Shown here: positions 34,415 through 43,915 of the stretch, piece by piece
Position numbering within the stretch: the stretch's first letter is position 1
How the letters are laid out: every line of letters starts with the position of its first letter
Assembly: GCA_965247775.1 (NCBI GenBank)
Contig: OZ252031.1
Location: 1,798,001 to 1,862,000, forward strand
DNA length: 64,000 bases
Direction: 5' to 3'
Source of the DNA: G965247775 sp965247775
Lineage (GTDB): Bacteria; Chloroflexota; Dehalococcoidia; Bin125
Notes under the pieces: model-generated
The model's input: only the letters and a program-made list of their open reading frames with translations
Told to the model about the DNA's origin: nothing
The model's database searches: none
Translations under genes and position numbers: made by a program

Positions 34415-36252
34415 TCAGACGGGGGCCACGATCTGCTCGACATCGGCGACAAAGTCCTCGTTTTCGATCAGGTCCGACCAGGCTACCTTCTCCGGCTCCC
34501 GGTCGACGGCGCCGAAGCGGGGGAACTTGAACTTATTGACCGGGATGGAGCGGAAGACGTAGCGCCCGGCCGCGAAAGCGTGCGGTTCCTCGTTCGTGAC
34601 GTAGCGCTCGGCCAACTCCGGGCTCTCGAACCGGTAGATGACGAAGTTGTCGCCATCGCCGATCGTGGCGTAGGCCCCGTTGTCGACGCCGGGGAGCCGG
34701 CCCGTGGTGGTGAGCATGGCGTTGAAGATGGAGACGTCCTGGTTCATGGGGATGGCGATGCCGGGGAAGCAGTCCCACTCCGTGAGTCCCGTAAAGATAC
34801 CGTGCAGCCCGGGCGAAGGGGGCATCCGACGGTGCGATGGCCTCCAGCACCGCCACGAAGGCGGGATCGTCGATGAGGGAAGACCGGGGGATGATCTCGT
34901 CCGGCTGCACGACGCGCTGGGTGGCGATGTCGGTGAAGGTCTCCTGCGGGTCCGGCTCCGACTCGACAACGACCAGTCCGCGCCGGACGCTGTGGGGGTG
35001 GAAGAAGCCGTAGTTGTCGCCGCCGGCCGGAGTCTCGAAGCGGTGCAGCTTGAGGCGGTCCCCATTCACCCGCAGGACGAAGCCCTGGGCGCTTTCCAGC
35101 GGCCGCTCGACGTTGAGGATGGCCCGTTCCACGTCGACCGCGTGCCCCATCGCCCGCCAGCTCTCGACGGCGGCGGCGAACACGCCCAGGTCGAGATCGG
35201 GGGCGGCAGGCCGCGCCGTGCGCCAGATCTCGCCCCCCGGATGCGTGTAGCACCAAGAGTGCCAGCGGGTGTAGGCGAAGTGGACCGGCGCAAGCTGGCT
35301 GCCGTCCAGCACGCCCTGCACGCAACGGCCGTCGATGGTCCAGATGCCGTCCGTCTCTGCGTCCATGAAACGCCCGTCGCGGATCGTGAAGGTCAGGCTG
35401 CGGCCCTCGACGCGGCGATCGAAGACCATGGTCTTGATCGAATCCGGCTCGGGGCCGGTGAGCAGGACGATGGGCCGCCCGGCCAGGTCGTCGTTTTGGA
35501 CGCCGCCCTCCTGCTTGAGGTCGAAGATAGGGTAGGCCCGCAAGGCGTCCGGCGTGTTCAGCCCGATGACGGCCTCGCTCTCTGGGAGCTCCCGGTTGAG
35601 CTCGATCACCAGGGAGGCGATGAAGATCTGGTCCATCGCAGGGCGGGCAAAGTACTCCTCTGCGCCGTGTCCCTCGCGTGGGTCCGCTTGTCTTGGGTCC
35701 CGCGGCAGGTCGAGCACCAGCGTCTCCGGATGGATCTCGCGCCACTCCTGCCAAGTGCATTGCAGGCGGGTGAGGGGGACGAGGACGGTGCCCGCCAACT
35801 CACCGCCGAAGCAGTAGCCCTCGGCCGGGAACCAGAAGCTCTCGGTCTCGAGGTCGCGGGCCAGGGCCTGCGCGTTGAGGATTCCGCAGTGGGCCCAGAG
35901 GATGCGGTTCTCGTTCAGCCGACCGCTGAACGCGTCTCCCGTGCCGCAGCGCTCTCAAGTGGAGTAGACGATGGGCTCCCCGCCCACCACGTCGTCCAGG
36001 TGGTGGTACATGTCCATGATGAAGAAGGGGTAGGCCTTGGCTTCAGCCGTTGTGGAAAATGCCGACGACGTGGTCGCCGTCGCGCATGAAGCCCGCCTCC
36101 GCCGCGGGGATACAGCGGGGATCCTGCAGGGGATAGAAGACCTCGCGCCGCATGCGGGGCGTGGAGAAGAACGCCTTCGACTCATCCCAAGCCCCGAGAT
36201 GCGCTGCCATTCGCGCCTTTTCTTCCTCGCTCCGGTAGCGTTCCACCTTCAT
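34415..36252 (-). CDS. double-DUF3179 protein B, candidate selenoprotein (Sec99), two indels
   Basis: Tandem paralogue of gene A. From ATG 36252 it reads MKVERYRSEEEKARMAAHLG to VVGIFHNG. One extra T near 36045 shifts the frame; without it GEAKAYPFFIMDMYHHLDD follows, as in A. Codon 99 is TGA (35955-35957) in GGEPIVYST-TGA-ERCGTGD, the same site as in A. The frame continues ILWAHCGILNAQALARDLET to a second fault near 34812, one extra C in a C-run. After that GIFTGLTEWDCFPG to the end at 34415 matches A again. With both single bases removed it is 611 residues. It begins 14 nt after the permease stop, so it belongs to the transporter operon. Confidence 0.75.
35913..35931 (-). promoter_or_regulatory. 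bacterial SECIS hairpin of DUF3179 gene B
   Basis: GTTCAGC-GGTCG-GCTGAAC on the minus strand: the 7-bp stem is identical to gene A's, the loop again begins GGU and differs only in its last base. It starts exactly 23 nt after the TGA, as in A. Confidence 0.7.
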
Positions 36253-36266
36253 CCCGTGCTCCGCTC

Positions 36267-37307
36267 CTAACGCTCGCTCATGGCGCGCAGGCTCTCGAGG
36301 AAGCCGCGTCGGCGACCGCCGGTGATGCGCGCACGCCGGTAACTGAAATATTCCGTGAGGGCGATCGAGCCGAGCAGGATCAACCCTGAGATCACCAACT
36401 GGATGAAGCTCACCACGCCGATCAGGTTGAGGCCGTTGGCGAGGATCACCAAGAGCACGACCGCTCCGAGGACGCCGATCAATGATCCCACGCCGCCCGC
36501 CAGCGCGACGCCACCAAGGAAGACCGCGGTGAGCACCTGGATCTCCTGCCCTTCGGCGAGGCGGGCCTGGCCGGAGTTGACGCGTGAAGTCAAAAGGGCG
36601 CCGGCCACGCCGGCAAGCACGCCGCTGAGCACATAGGCAAAGAAGATCGTGCGGCTGATGCTGACCCCCGCGAGGCGCGCCGCGAGTGGGTTGTCCCCAG
36701 CCGCATAGACGTGCAGACCGAACTTCGACCATTTGAGCAACAGGTAGACGAAGATGAAGACCGCCACTGCGATGATGAACGCGACGGGGAACGGCCCCGC
36801 ATCGGTCCGGCCCAGCCAATCGTAGTCATCGGGCAGATCGAAGATCGGCCGTCCCTTTGAAACGACGTTGGCGATGCCACGCACAAAGACGAGCATCCCG
36901 AGCGTCACAACGATGGCCGACATGCGGAAGTATCCGATGAGGATGCCGTTCACGGTCCCAGCGCCGAGCCCGATGGGGATGGCGAGCGCCAGCGCCCAGG
37001 ATGAGTCGGAATCGAGGGCGACCCGCGCGGTTACCACGCTGACCAGCGACATGGTGGCGGACACGGAGAGGTCCAGCTGCCGGGCGAGCACCACCACCGT
37101 CTGCCCGAAGGCGAGCACGGCCAGCACGGCTCCCTGGCGGGCGAGGTTCTTGAAGTTCCCGCCCGTGAGGAACGCGTCCGTGTCAATGATCAAGAAGACC
37201 GAAAGGCCCAGGATCATGACCGGCAGGACGGTCTCGGACCGCGCGGCCGCCGCCCCCAGCCGCTCGCGGAAGGCGTCGCCGTCGAACCGGGCGCCGACGG
37301 GGGCCAT
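36267..37307 (-). CDS. ribose-type ABC transporter permease 2
   Basis: 346 residues with about nine or ten transmembrane helices, RbsC family (BPD_transp_2). Typical stretches are TGGNFKNLARQGAVLAVLAF, QLDLSVSATMSLVSVV, YFRMSAIVVTLGMLVFVRG, and YAAGDNPLAARLAGVSI, the coupling region that contacts the ATPase. A second, related permease is encoded at 40305-41303, so the importer may use a permease heterodimer. It starts 6 nt after the ATPase gene. Confidence 0.92.
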   Translation of the reverse strand: MAPVGARFDGDAFRERLGAAAARSETVLPVMILGLSVFLIIDTDAFLTGGNFKNLARQGAVLAVLAFGQTVVVLARQLDLSVSATMSLVSVVTARVALDSDSSWALALAIPIGLGAGTVNGILIGYFRMSAIVVTLGMLVFVRGIANVVSKGRPIFDLPDDYDWLGRTDAGPFPVAFIIAVAVFIFVYLLLKWSKFGLHVYAAGDNPLAARLAGVSISRTIFFAYVLSGVLAGVAGALLTSRVNSGQARLAEGQEIQVLTAVFLGGVALAGGVGSLIGVLGAVVLLVILANGLNLIGVVSFIQLVISGLILLGSIALTEYFSYRRARITGGRRRGFLESLRAMSER

Positions 37308-37313
37308 CCGGGC

Positions 37314-38870
37314 CTACTCGCCCGCGCCGACGACGGCGTGGTAGAGGAGTCGCTCTTCATCCGCCGCGCCGCGCTGAAACTCCCCGATGATCCTCCCGTC
37401 GCGCATGACCAGGGCGCGGTGGGAGATCCCCGCGACCTCCGTCAAGTCGGACGAGACGACCAGAACGGCGGTGCCCCGGGCCGCTTGCTCCCGTGCGAGA
37501 CGGTAGACGTCCACTTTGGCCCCGACGTCGAGGCCGGTTGTGGGCTCCACGAGGATGAGCACACGCGAGCGGGCGTCCAGCCACTTCGCTAGGACCACCT
37601 TCTGCTGGTTGCCTCCGCTATAGAGACGAACCGGGGAAGTCAACGCCGGACCACGGATGTCGAGCGTCTGCTCCCACTCCCGCGCCGAACGATGTCGCAG
37701 GTGGTGGATGAGGGCCCCCAGCCGGCTGTAGCGGGCCAGGGAGGCGAGGGTCACGTTCTCGGGGACGTTGCGCTCGAGCACCAGCCCCTCCCCCTTGCGA
37801 TCGGACGGGAGGTAACCGACGCCGGCCTCGATCGCGCCGGACGGGGAGACGAGCGTGAGGGGCTTCCCGTCGATGAGGATGGCGCCATCGACGCCGTCGA
37901 GATCCCCGAACAGCGCCTGCGCCAGTTGCTCCTTGCCGGAGCCGACGATGCCGGTGATCGCCACGATCTCGCCCGCGTGGACCTTGAAGGAGACTTCCGA
38001 AAACGCCTGCGGAGCCGCCAGGTCCCGCACCTCCAGGCGGACGGGCTCCAGGGGATCCTCCGGGTCCGCGAAGACCTCGCCCACGTCGCGCCCAACGATC
38101 AGGCTGATCAGGGTTTCCACGGATGTCCCCCGCAGCGGCCGGGAGTCCACCAGGACGCCGTCTCGGAAGACGGTGACGCGGTCGCCGATGCGCCGCAGCT
38201 CCTCCAGGCGGTGCGAGACGTAAACGATGCCCACACCCTGATCCCGCAGGCGGCGCAGCACGTCGAAGAGCTTCTCAACCTCCGTCTCGGACAGCACCGC
38301 CGTGGGCTCGTCCAGGATGAGAACGCGCGAGTTCAGCGAGAGCGCCTTGGCGATGGCGACCAGCTGCCGTTCGGCGAGCGTGAGCGACGCCACCGTCCGG
38401 CGCGGATTGATGTCCACATCGAATGTACGCAGGTATTCCCGCGCGATGCCGACGGCGCCGGGACGGTTCAGCACGCCCGGCAAGAGTTGGGGTTCTTGCC
38501 CGAGCACCAGGTTCTCGTACACGGTGAGGTGCGGGGCGAGGGCCAGCTCCTGATGGATGGTCGCGATCCCAGCCGTCTGCGCGTCGCTGGGCGAGCGGAA
38601 GTTACGGACCGTACGCCCGCCGATCGTCATTTCGCCGCCGTCCGCCCCGTAGACGCCAGAGACGATCTTGATCAGAGTCGACTTGCCCGCGCCGTTCTGG
38701 CCCAGGAGGACATGGATCTCCCCCGGCAGCACTTCGAAGTCCACGTGATCGAGTGCGAGCACGCCTGGAAAGCGCTTGACTATTCCTGCGCAGCGCAGGA
38801 CTGGATCGCGGGGGGCGCTCCCCTCGGGAACGCCCCCCGCATCCGTCCGCACCGCCTTCGTTGTTGCCAC
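37314..38870 (-). CDS. ribose-type ABC transporter ATPase, double domain
   Basis: 518 residues, RbsA-like with two fused nucleotide-binding domains. The first has Walker A LGQNGAGKST, signature LTLAERQLVAIAKAL and Walker B RVLILDEPTAVLS. The second has a degenerate Walker A (GIVGSGKEQLAQ), signature LYSGGNQQKVVLAKWL and RVLILVEPTTGLD in place of the usual LDEPT. One active and one weak site is normal for this family. Substrates in the family include pentoses, inositol and autoinducer-2. Confidence 0.93.
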   Translation of the reverse strand: MATTKAVRTDAGGVPEGSAPRDPVLRCAGIVKRFPGVLALDHVDFEVLPGEIHVLLGQNGAGKSTLIKIVSGVYGADGGEMTIGGRTVRNFRSPSDAQTAGIATIHQELALAPHLTVYENLVLGQEPQLLPGVLNRPGAVGIAREYLRTFDVDINPRRTVASLTLAERQLVAIAKALSLNSRVLILDEPTAVLSETEVEKLFDVLRRLRDQGVGIVYVSHRLEELRRIGDRVTVFRDGVLVDSRPLRGTSVETLISLIVGRDVGEVFADPEDPLEPVRLEVRDLAAPQAFSEVSFKVHAGEIVAITGIVGSGKEQLAQALFGDLDGVDGAILIDGKPLTLVSPSGAIEAGVGYLPSDRKGEGLVLERNVPENVTLASLARYSRLGALIHHLRHRSAREWEQTLDIRGPALTSPVRLYSGGNQQKVVLAKWLDARSRVLILVEPTTGLDVGAKVDVYRLAREQAARGTAVLVVSSDLTEVAGISHRALVMRDGRIIGEFQRGAADEERLLYHAVVGAGE

Positions 38871-38894
38871 GGCGACCCCTCCGGGGCGGCGAGC

Positions 38895-40139
38895 CTAGCG
38901 CGGGGCCACGCGCGAGGGCGGGTCGAAGTCGGGGGGGCCCAAAAGCGTCGATCGGTCCACGGTGTCGACGTTTTCGGCGGTGATCACGATGAATGGCTCC
39001 ACCACGTGATAGGGCACGGAAGTGTCGCCATTGAGGTGCGCAACGAGCTTGCGGATGGCCTGCTGGCCGGTGATCACTGCTTGCTGCGTGAGGTTGCCGT
39101 AGTACCAGCCCTCGCGGATGCGCGTGGCGTACTCGTCGCTGAGCGAGGCACCACTGACAATGCAGACTTCACCGGGCTCGAAGCCCCGGTTCTCCAGGAC
39201 TTGAATGACGCCCATCGCCATGTCGGCGCTGCCGGTCCAAACCGCATCGACGTCGGGGTTCGCGGTGAAGAGGTCCTCGAAGACCCGAATGGCCTCTTCA
39301 CGCGCGCTGCTGGTGTACTGGTGCGCCACGAGTTCGTGGCCAGTGCCCGCAAGCGTCGCCTCCAGCCCTTCCAGCCGTGGGTCGTACCAAGCCGCTCCCT
39401 TGGGGCCGCCGACCGCGATGATGCGGGCGTTCGAGATCCCCTTTTCGTCCAGGCATTGGAAGAGCAGCTTGGTCGACTCCACGCCCTCTTCGAGATGCGA
39501 GATGCCCTCGAAGCCGTAGAAGGTGGTGCTGGTGCTGTCGATGGAGAAGCTGGTGACGACGATCCCGTTCTCGTTCGCTTTGTCCATGACCGGGACCAGA
39601 GCCTCGTCGACCGCCGCCGTGAGGATGATGCCATCGACATCCTGGGCGATCAGGTCCTCCATGTCGTTCACCTGCGCTTCCGGGCGGTCGTACCCGCCGC
39701 CGAAGGTGAAAACGCACTCCACGCCCAGTCGCTCGCACTCCTGCACGGCGCCGTAGTGCACTCCCTCCACGAAGAATGGGACGTCGAACACCGGATAGGC
39801 GATGGCGACCTTGTAGGGCCGGTTGGCGGTGATCGAGTCGGACAGCAACGGACCCTCGGAGCCGACGGGCGGCCGGGGCGAAGCACCGAGCGCCTCCGGA
39901 GGGGAGACCGCGGCCGCGGTCTCCGCCGGGGTCTCCGCCGGGGCCTCGGCCGGGGTCTCGGCCGGGGCCTCTGCCGGGGTCGCTGGGGCCTCTGCTGTCG
40001 CCGGCGCGCCGTCGTCGTCGTCGCCGCAGCCAACGAGGGCGATCCCGGCCGCCCCCACGCCCGCGCGCGCCGACCAGTTCAGCATCGACCGCCGGCCGAT
40101 CTTGCGATGCCTCAGCTGTTCCCACACTTTCTCGCTCAT
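38895..40139 (-). CDS. ribose-type ABC transporter substrate-binding lipoprotein
   Basis: 414 residues. The N-terminus has an Arg pair (GRRSMLNWSARAG) and a lipobox-like ALVGC, so it is exported and lipid-anchored. A linker rich in AEAPAETP repeats (about 45-75) holds the binding domain off the membrane. The periplasmic-binding type 1 domain (Peripla_BP_4) shows YKVAIAYPVFDVPFFVEGV, DGIILTAAVDEALVPVMDKA and PDVDAVWTGSADMAMGVIQ. The ligand cannot be deduced. It lies between the first permease and the ATPase. Confidence 0.9.
   Translation of the reverse strand: MSEKVWEQLRHRKIGRRSMLNWSARAGVGAAGIALVGCGDDDDGAPATAEAPATPAEAPAETPAEAPAETPAETAAAVSPPEALGASPRPPVGSEGPLLSDSITANRPYKVAIAYPVFDVPFFVEGVHYGAVQECERLGVECVFTFGGGYDRPEAQVNDMEDLIAQDVDGIILTAAVDEALVPVMDKANENGIVVTSFSIDSTSTTFYGFEGISHLEEGVESTKLLFQCLDEKGISNARIIAVGGPKGAAWYDPRLEGLEATLAGTGHELVAHQYTSSAREEAIRVFEDLFTANPDVDAVWTGSADMAMGVIQVLENRGFEPGEVCIVSGASLSDEYATRIREGWYYGNLTQQAVITGQQAIRKLVAHLNGDTSVPYHVVEPFIVITAENVDTVDRSTLLGPPDFDPPSRVAPR
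39900..40010 (-). repeat. imperfect 12-bp repeats encoding the AEAPAETP linker
   Basis: GCCGAGACCCCG/GCCGAGGCCCCG-type units are repeated about eight times within the substrate-binding protein linker. This is a coding low-complexity spacer, not a separate element. Confidence 0.7.
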
Positions 40140-40304
40140 CCCTGTGTCTCCTCTCGCGCGGCTCTTCCGCGCTGGTGCTCATCCGTCGGCTGACTCGTCA
40201 CAGTTTTCCTAGACCGACTCCCTGTTCGGCCGCTGGGGATCGTACACGGGTACGACGCGCTTGCGAAAAACTTCCTCGCGCCTCCTTCCCTGGCATCCGC
40301 ACGT

Positions 40305-41303
40305 CTACTCCTGCCCCTCATCGGCGGGACGGAGCAAACGCTGTAGCGTCACGGCGATCAGCAGGACCGCTCCGGGCACCACGGGCTGCCAGAACGGATC
40401 GACGCCGGTCAGATTGAGGCCGTTCTGGATCTCGGTCAGCACGATCACGGCGAAGAACACACCCCAGAGATTGCCCCGGCCGGCCAAGAAGATGACCCCA
40501 CCCAGGAAGATCGACCCCAAGACTTGGAACTCGAAGCCCTGCGCGAGCAACGGCGACCCGGTGTTGATGCGGGAGCTCAGGATCGCCGAGCCCAAGCCCG
40601 CCATCAGCCCGCTAAACGCGTACAGCCCCACCGTCAGCATGGGCACTTTGATCCCGGAGAGCGTCGCGGCGCGAGGATTGCTTCCGAGCGCGTAAATGTA
40701 CGTGCCCCAGCGCGTGAAGTGCAGGACGAAGACAGCCAGGAGCACCACAATGATCGCGATGACCGCGGAGAGCGGTACGGACCCGATGGAGTCATTCCCG
40801 AGCGTGTCGAAGCCAGCCGGCATGGGGAACACGGATGAGCCGTCGGAGATCCAGAGCGCGAGCCCGCGGAAGATCGAGAGCGCGGCGAGTGTCACGATCA
40901 GTGGCGAGAGCCGGAAGATGCCGATCGCGATGCCGTTGGCCAGGCCGATCAGGAACCCAATCAGGATGATCAGGAAGATGCCCAGACCGGCCGAGCCCGT
41001 ATCGCGCGCGACTAGCGCGCCGCCGACCCCGGCGAACGCCATCGCCGATCCCACGGACAGGTCCACACCTCGCCCCAGCACAGCGAACGTCCCCCCAACG
41101 GCAACGATGAGGAGGACAGACCCCTGGCGCGCGAGGTTCTGGAAGTTGCCGCTCGTGGCGAACGAATCCGTGTCGAGCGTCAGGAAGATGCCGATCCCCA
41201 CTACGACGATCGGCAACGCCGCCTCCGGGGAGATCAGCGGGCCCTTCAGCGCCCGCAAGCGATCGGAAACCGTCCGATCCCGCGCCGCCTCAACCGTCGT
41301 CAC
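40305..41303 (-). CDS. ribose-type ABC transporter permease 1
   Basis: 332 residues from GTG 41303, chosen for AGGAG 10 nt upstream and because upstream residues are not permease-like. Hydrophobic helices follow SDRLRALKGPLISPEAAL. Family stretches: TSGNFQNLARQGSVLLIVAV, GRGVDLSVGSAMAFAGVGG, FRLSPLIVTLAALSIFRGLA and YALGSNPRAATLSGI. It is the first gene of the operon permease 1, binding protein, ATPase, permease 2, DUF3179 B, DUF3179 A, read on the minus strand. Confidence 0.9.
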   Translation of the reverse strand: MTTVEAARDRTVSDRLRALKGPLISPEAALPIVVVGIGIFLTLDTDSFATSGNFQNLARQGSVLLIVAVGGTFAVLGRGVDLSVGSAMAFAGVGGALVARDTGSAGLGIFLIILIGFLIGLANGIAIGIFRLSPLIVTLAALSIFRGLALWISDGSSVFPMPAGFDTLGNDSIGSVPLSAVIAIIVVLLAVFVLHFTRWGTYIYALGSNPRAATLSGIKVPMLTVGLYAFSGLMAGLGSAILSSRINTGSPLLAQGFEFQVLGSIFLGGVIFLAGRGNLWGVFFAVIVLTEIQNGLNLTGVDPFWQPVVPGAVLLIAVTLQRLLRPADEGQE

Positions 41304-42405
41304 GTCAGCCCGACTCCTGTCGCCCGCCGTCAGCGCTGCGAGACGCCGCGCGTCCGGCCTCGCGCGCTGCTCTGGTGCGCGTCCAGTCGATTTCAATCCG
41401 GAACTCAGCCGCATCATAGTTCCGCTGCCCGTCTCTTGCTTGGAGGGCATCGCGTCGATGCCGGCATGTAGCCGATTGGCTCGAATGTGCGAGAACGGCC
41501 TCCGGGCGGCTGGCGAACGGCGCCCGGTCCGCGTTTTCCATCGCCGATGCGCGCGAAGAGGTTCGGCGCGAGCGGGGCCGACCCAGCCCACGGCTGGGGG
41601 GCGTCGGCTGTAAGGCGCGGTACCCGCGGACTCGGCCGTGAGAGCGTCCCGCCCGCCGGCCTCCGCGGTTGTTCCGAGCGCGGGGCGAGCCGTGGCGCAC
41701 CGGCCAGACAAGGCGCACTGGTATTCGGACCGCGAGAGTCAGCAGATCGATCGCCATCGCCACCTGCGCAGGGAGGAGCGGTGAGGCAATCCGGAGCCTC
41801 CAGTCGCGCGACCCGTGGGGTCGGAACATTGGAGGCGTCACGGTCCACGTGAGCGGGAGAAGACGCTGAACGGTGAACCGATCCCCCACGAAGCGCAACA
41901 TACCGCCATTGGACGCGGAGCCGACTCGCCGCGGGACCTGGCCTCCGAAGGCGTGTCCGCCCCGCCGCCGCGCAGGATCGGCGGCCGCACGGCGCTGGCC
42001 GGCGCGCTGGACTGCGGCATGCGCCGCGCACTACCGCGGCGATCAGCGAGTTGCTGCGCGCTCCGCGTGGTGCCCCGCCGCGTCGGCAGATCGCACGCGC
42101 AAGGCCCTTCGGTCGGGGCCATTGAAACCTGCTGCCCCTGGCAGGATCTGCCCGCGGGAGCAGGGAGCGGACCCCCCCTGGTCCACGACCCTCACGATCC
42201 GGTCAGCGTGTCGGGTCCTCGATTACGATCCTTGTTGCGCCGATCGTTCCCCTTGGCCAGGGCTACCTCCGCCGCCGACGGCTTACCGCTGATTAGCTCC
42301 GTCGTGTGCCCCTTCCGAGCCATGACCGATCCTCCCAGTCCGGACTCTCGCTCGGACCCGGACCGGTTGGGACGGTCAGCGTGCCGCGTTCAGGGCAGGA
42401 TGCAG
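41304..42405. other. 1.1-kb stretch without a supported gene
   Basis: Frames are open in several directions, as expected from GC content, but none has a recognisable motif or good composition. It must hold the promoter of the transporter operon on the minus strand. The only hint is TATGAT on the minus strand near 41410, without a good -35. I see no repeat, tRNA or terminator here. Confidence 0.4.
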
Positions 42406-43365
42406 TCAGTAGTTCGCCCCGAACCGGTTGGCGATGGGATGCTGCCGCGCCCGATTGCCGTTGTACCAGCCGATGACGCCCGAACGGATCGCATCCGCGA
42501 CGTCAGATCGCAGCCCTTGTTCCACGAGGCGTTCGGCCTCAGCGAAGTCGTCGGCACTGATCTGCGCCTCGATTTCGCTGAACTTCAGCGGATAGCGCTT
42601 GAACCGTGGTTCGTAGTCTGGAACCCGCCGAAGCTCCCTGTCGGCAATCTGGTGCTCGGTGCGGAAGTCGTTGGGGTCCACCTGCCCTGCGAGCGGCGGA
42701 TATTGGCGAGCCACGTCCGCTACAACCTGCTCGGTCTCGTCGGAGGCTTCGAAGATCTGGAGCCGAATGGGGGCCGAGAAGTAATTCCCGAGTGGCGTCA
42801 GATCGTTCGCCCCGCAGATACAGGAGACGGCGAGTATGTCCATGAGCGCGAGCAGGTCGACATGGTCTCCCGGCTTGACGCCTGAGTTCCTCCTGAGCAA
42901 GAACTGGCCATCGTCCCCCCAGCCCGTCGGCATCCAGAACGTGTAGCTGGCGTGGGTGTGGTCGGGCGTGAGACCGTACTCGCCGATCGCCTCTGCGAGG
43001 CTGTCCTGACAGTTCGGTATGTCCGGGAAGCCCCAAATCGCTTCGCACCAGGCTGGGCTGCAGCGGTGGCCGAGCATGTCGATGATGCACGTGTCCGGCT
43101 TGTCGAGCACCTGTAGCATCAGGCGGTTGCGCGGCGAATCGCTGATCGCAAAGCCGCCCTTGGGAATGTGAAGGCCCTGACGTCTCGAGATGCTCGTGGA
43201 AACGTGCTCCTCGTAGTCGTGCAGGTTGTAGCAGTTGAAGTCGACGCAGATCCCGGGTGGGTCCTGTTGGACGACCCGGTAGATTTCTCCGCGGTGCACG
43301 GCGAGCGCCTTGCCCGATACGGGCTCGAGGACCACCTCCTCGCGCATCTTTCCGTAGGCGGCCAC
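42406..43365 (-). CDS. DUF1989 (urea carboxylase-associated) family protein
   Basis: 319 residues. The DUF1989 pattern is visible: EVVLEPVSGKALAVHRGEIY, VDFNCYNLHDYEEHVS, CIIDMLGHRCSPAWCEAIWG and a Cys/Asn-rich VSCICGANDLTPLGNY. Family members accompany urea carboxylase or amino-acid catabolism genes and may bind metal through conserved Cys/His. The GTG at 43365 overlaps the TAG of a small upstream gene by one base. No urea genes are adjacent. Confidence 0.75.
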   Translation of the reverse strand: MAAYGKMREEVVLEPVSGKALAVHRGEIYRVVQQDPPGICVDFNCYNLHDYEEHVSTSISRRQGLHIPKGGFAISDSPRNRLMLQVLDKPDTCIIDMLGHRCSPAWCEAIWGFPDIPNCQDSLAEAIGEYGLTPDHTHASYTFWMPTGWGDDGQFLLRRNSGVKPGDHVDLLALMDILAVSCICGANDLTPLGNYFSAPIRLQIFEASDETEQVVADVARQYPPLAGQVDPNDFRTEHQIADRELRRVPDYEPRFKRYPLKFSEIEAQISADDFAEAERLVEQGLRSDVADAIRSGVIGWYNGNRARQHPIANRFGANY

Positions 43366-43502
43366 TAGTGGTCTCCTCTCCCCAGAGCAGCCCGAACGTA
43401 CTCATGGAAAATCGTGGCGCTGATCTCGCCGTAGTCGTTTCCGAACCGCCCCTCTCTCTTCAGACTCTCAAGGCACTCCATCTGTACTTCGGTAAACGTC
43501 AC
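43365..43502 (-). CDS. small ribbon-helix-helix-like protein
   Basis: At least 45 residues from GTG 43502, possibly longer since the frame is open upstream (DKTVSVKVTFTEVQMECLES). The beta-strand then two helices (VTFTEVQMECLESLKREG, YGEISATIFHEYVRAALG) resembles MetJ/Arc DNA-binding proteins. Its TAG overlaps the DUF1989 start (TAGTG), so the two are translationally coupled. It could regulate the DUF1989 gene or the operon beyond. It is too short to be sure. Confidence 0.45.
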   Translation of the reverse strand: MTFTEVQMECLESLKREGRFGNDYGEISATIFHEYVRAALGRGDH

Positions 43503-43915
43503 CTTGACGGAAACCGTCTTGTCCCGCGTACATGCCTCATCTTCCTCGATCGGGAGCCTGCACAGGCGCAGGGCATCCTCGCGCGCACGCTAAGACAGAA
43601 CTGGCCGGTCGGGGCGGAAGGCCCGACGAGCGAGATCGCGCAGCCTGCGTCAACCCCGGCCCGACCGGCGTCATCCAGGCGTCAGGCCGCCTACACTGCC
43701 ACCATGTCGGGCATGTCCGGACTCTGCGCGCGGTTGAGCGGGCGGAGTCCCGACGGCCCGCGGGTCGCGGTTCGTCCGTTGCGCGCGGTCCGACGTCGAT
43801 CCGCACTACGCTCGCTACCCCGCGCTGCCTTTGAGAGCCAGAATTCGTCGGGACACACGGCCCGGAGCGCAACGCGATGCGCCCCGAACCGATCCTCCGC
43901 GATCCGCGGTCCTAG
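43503..43915. other. 413-nt stretch with no recognised gene
   Basis: Open frames on both strands have Arg/Pro/Ser-rich shadow composition. No start, motif, repeat or RNA structure is recognised. Confidence 0.4.

Noticed and set aside
36043..36046. A second in-frame TGA in DUF3179 gene B after VVGIFHNG, as another Sec codon
   Set aside because: Paralogue A reads HNGEAKAYP here. Removing one T from gene B restores the same residues, so it is a one-base insertion, not a recoded codon.
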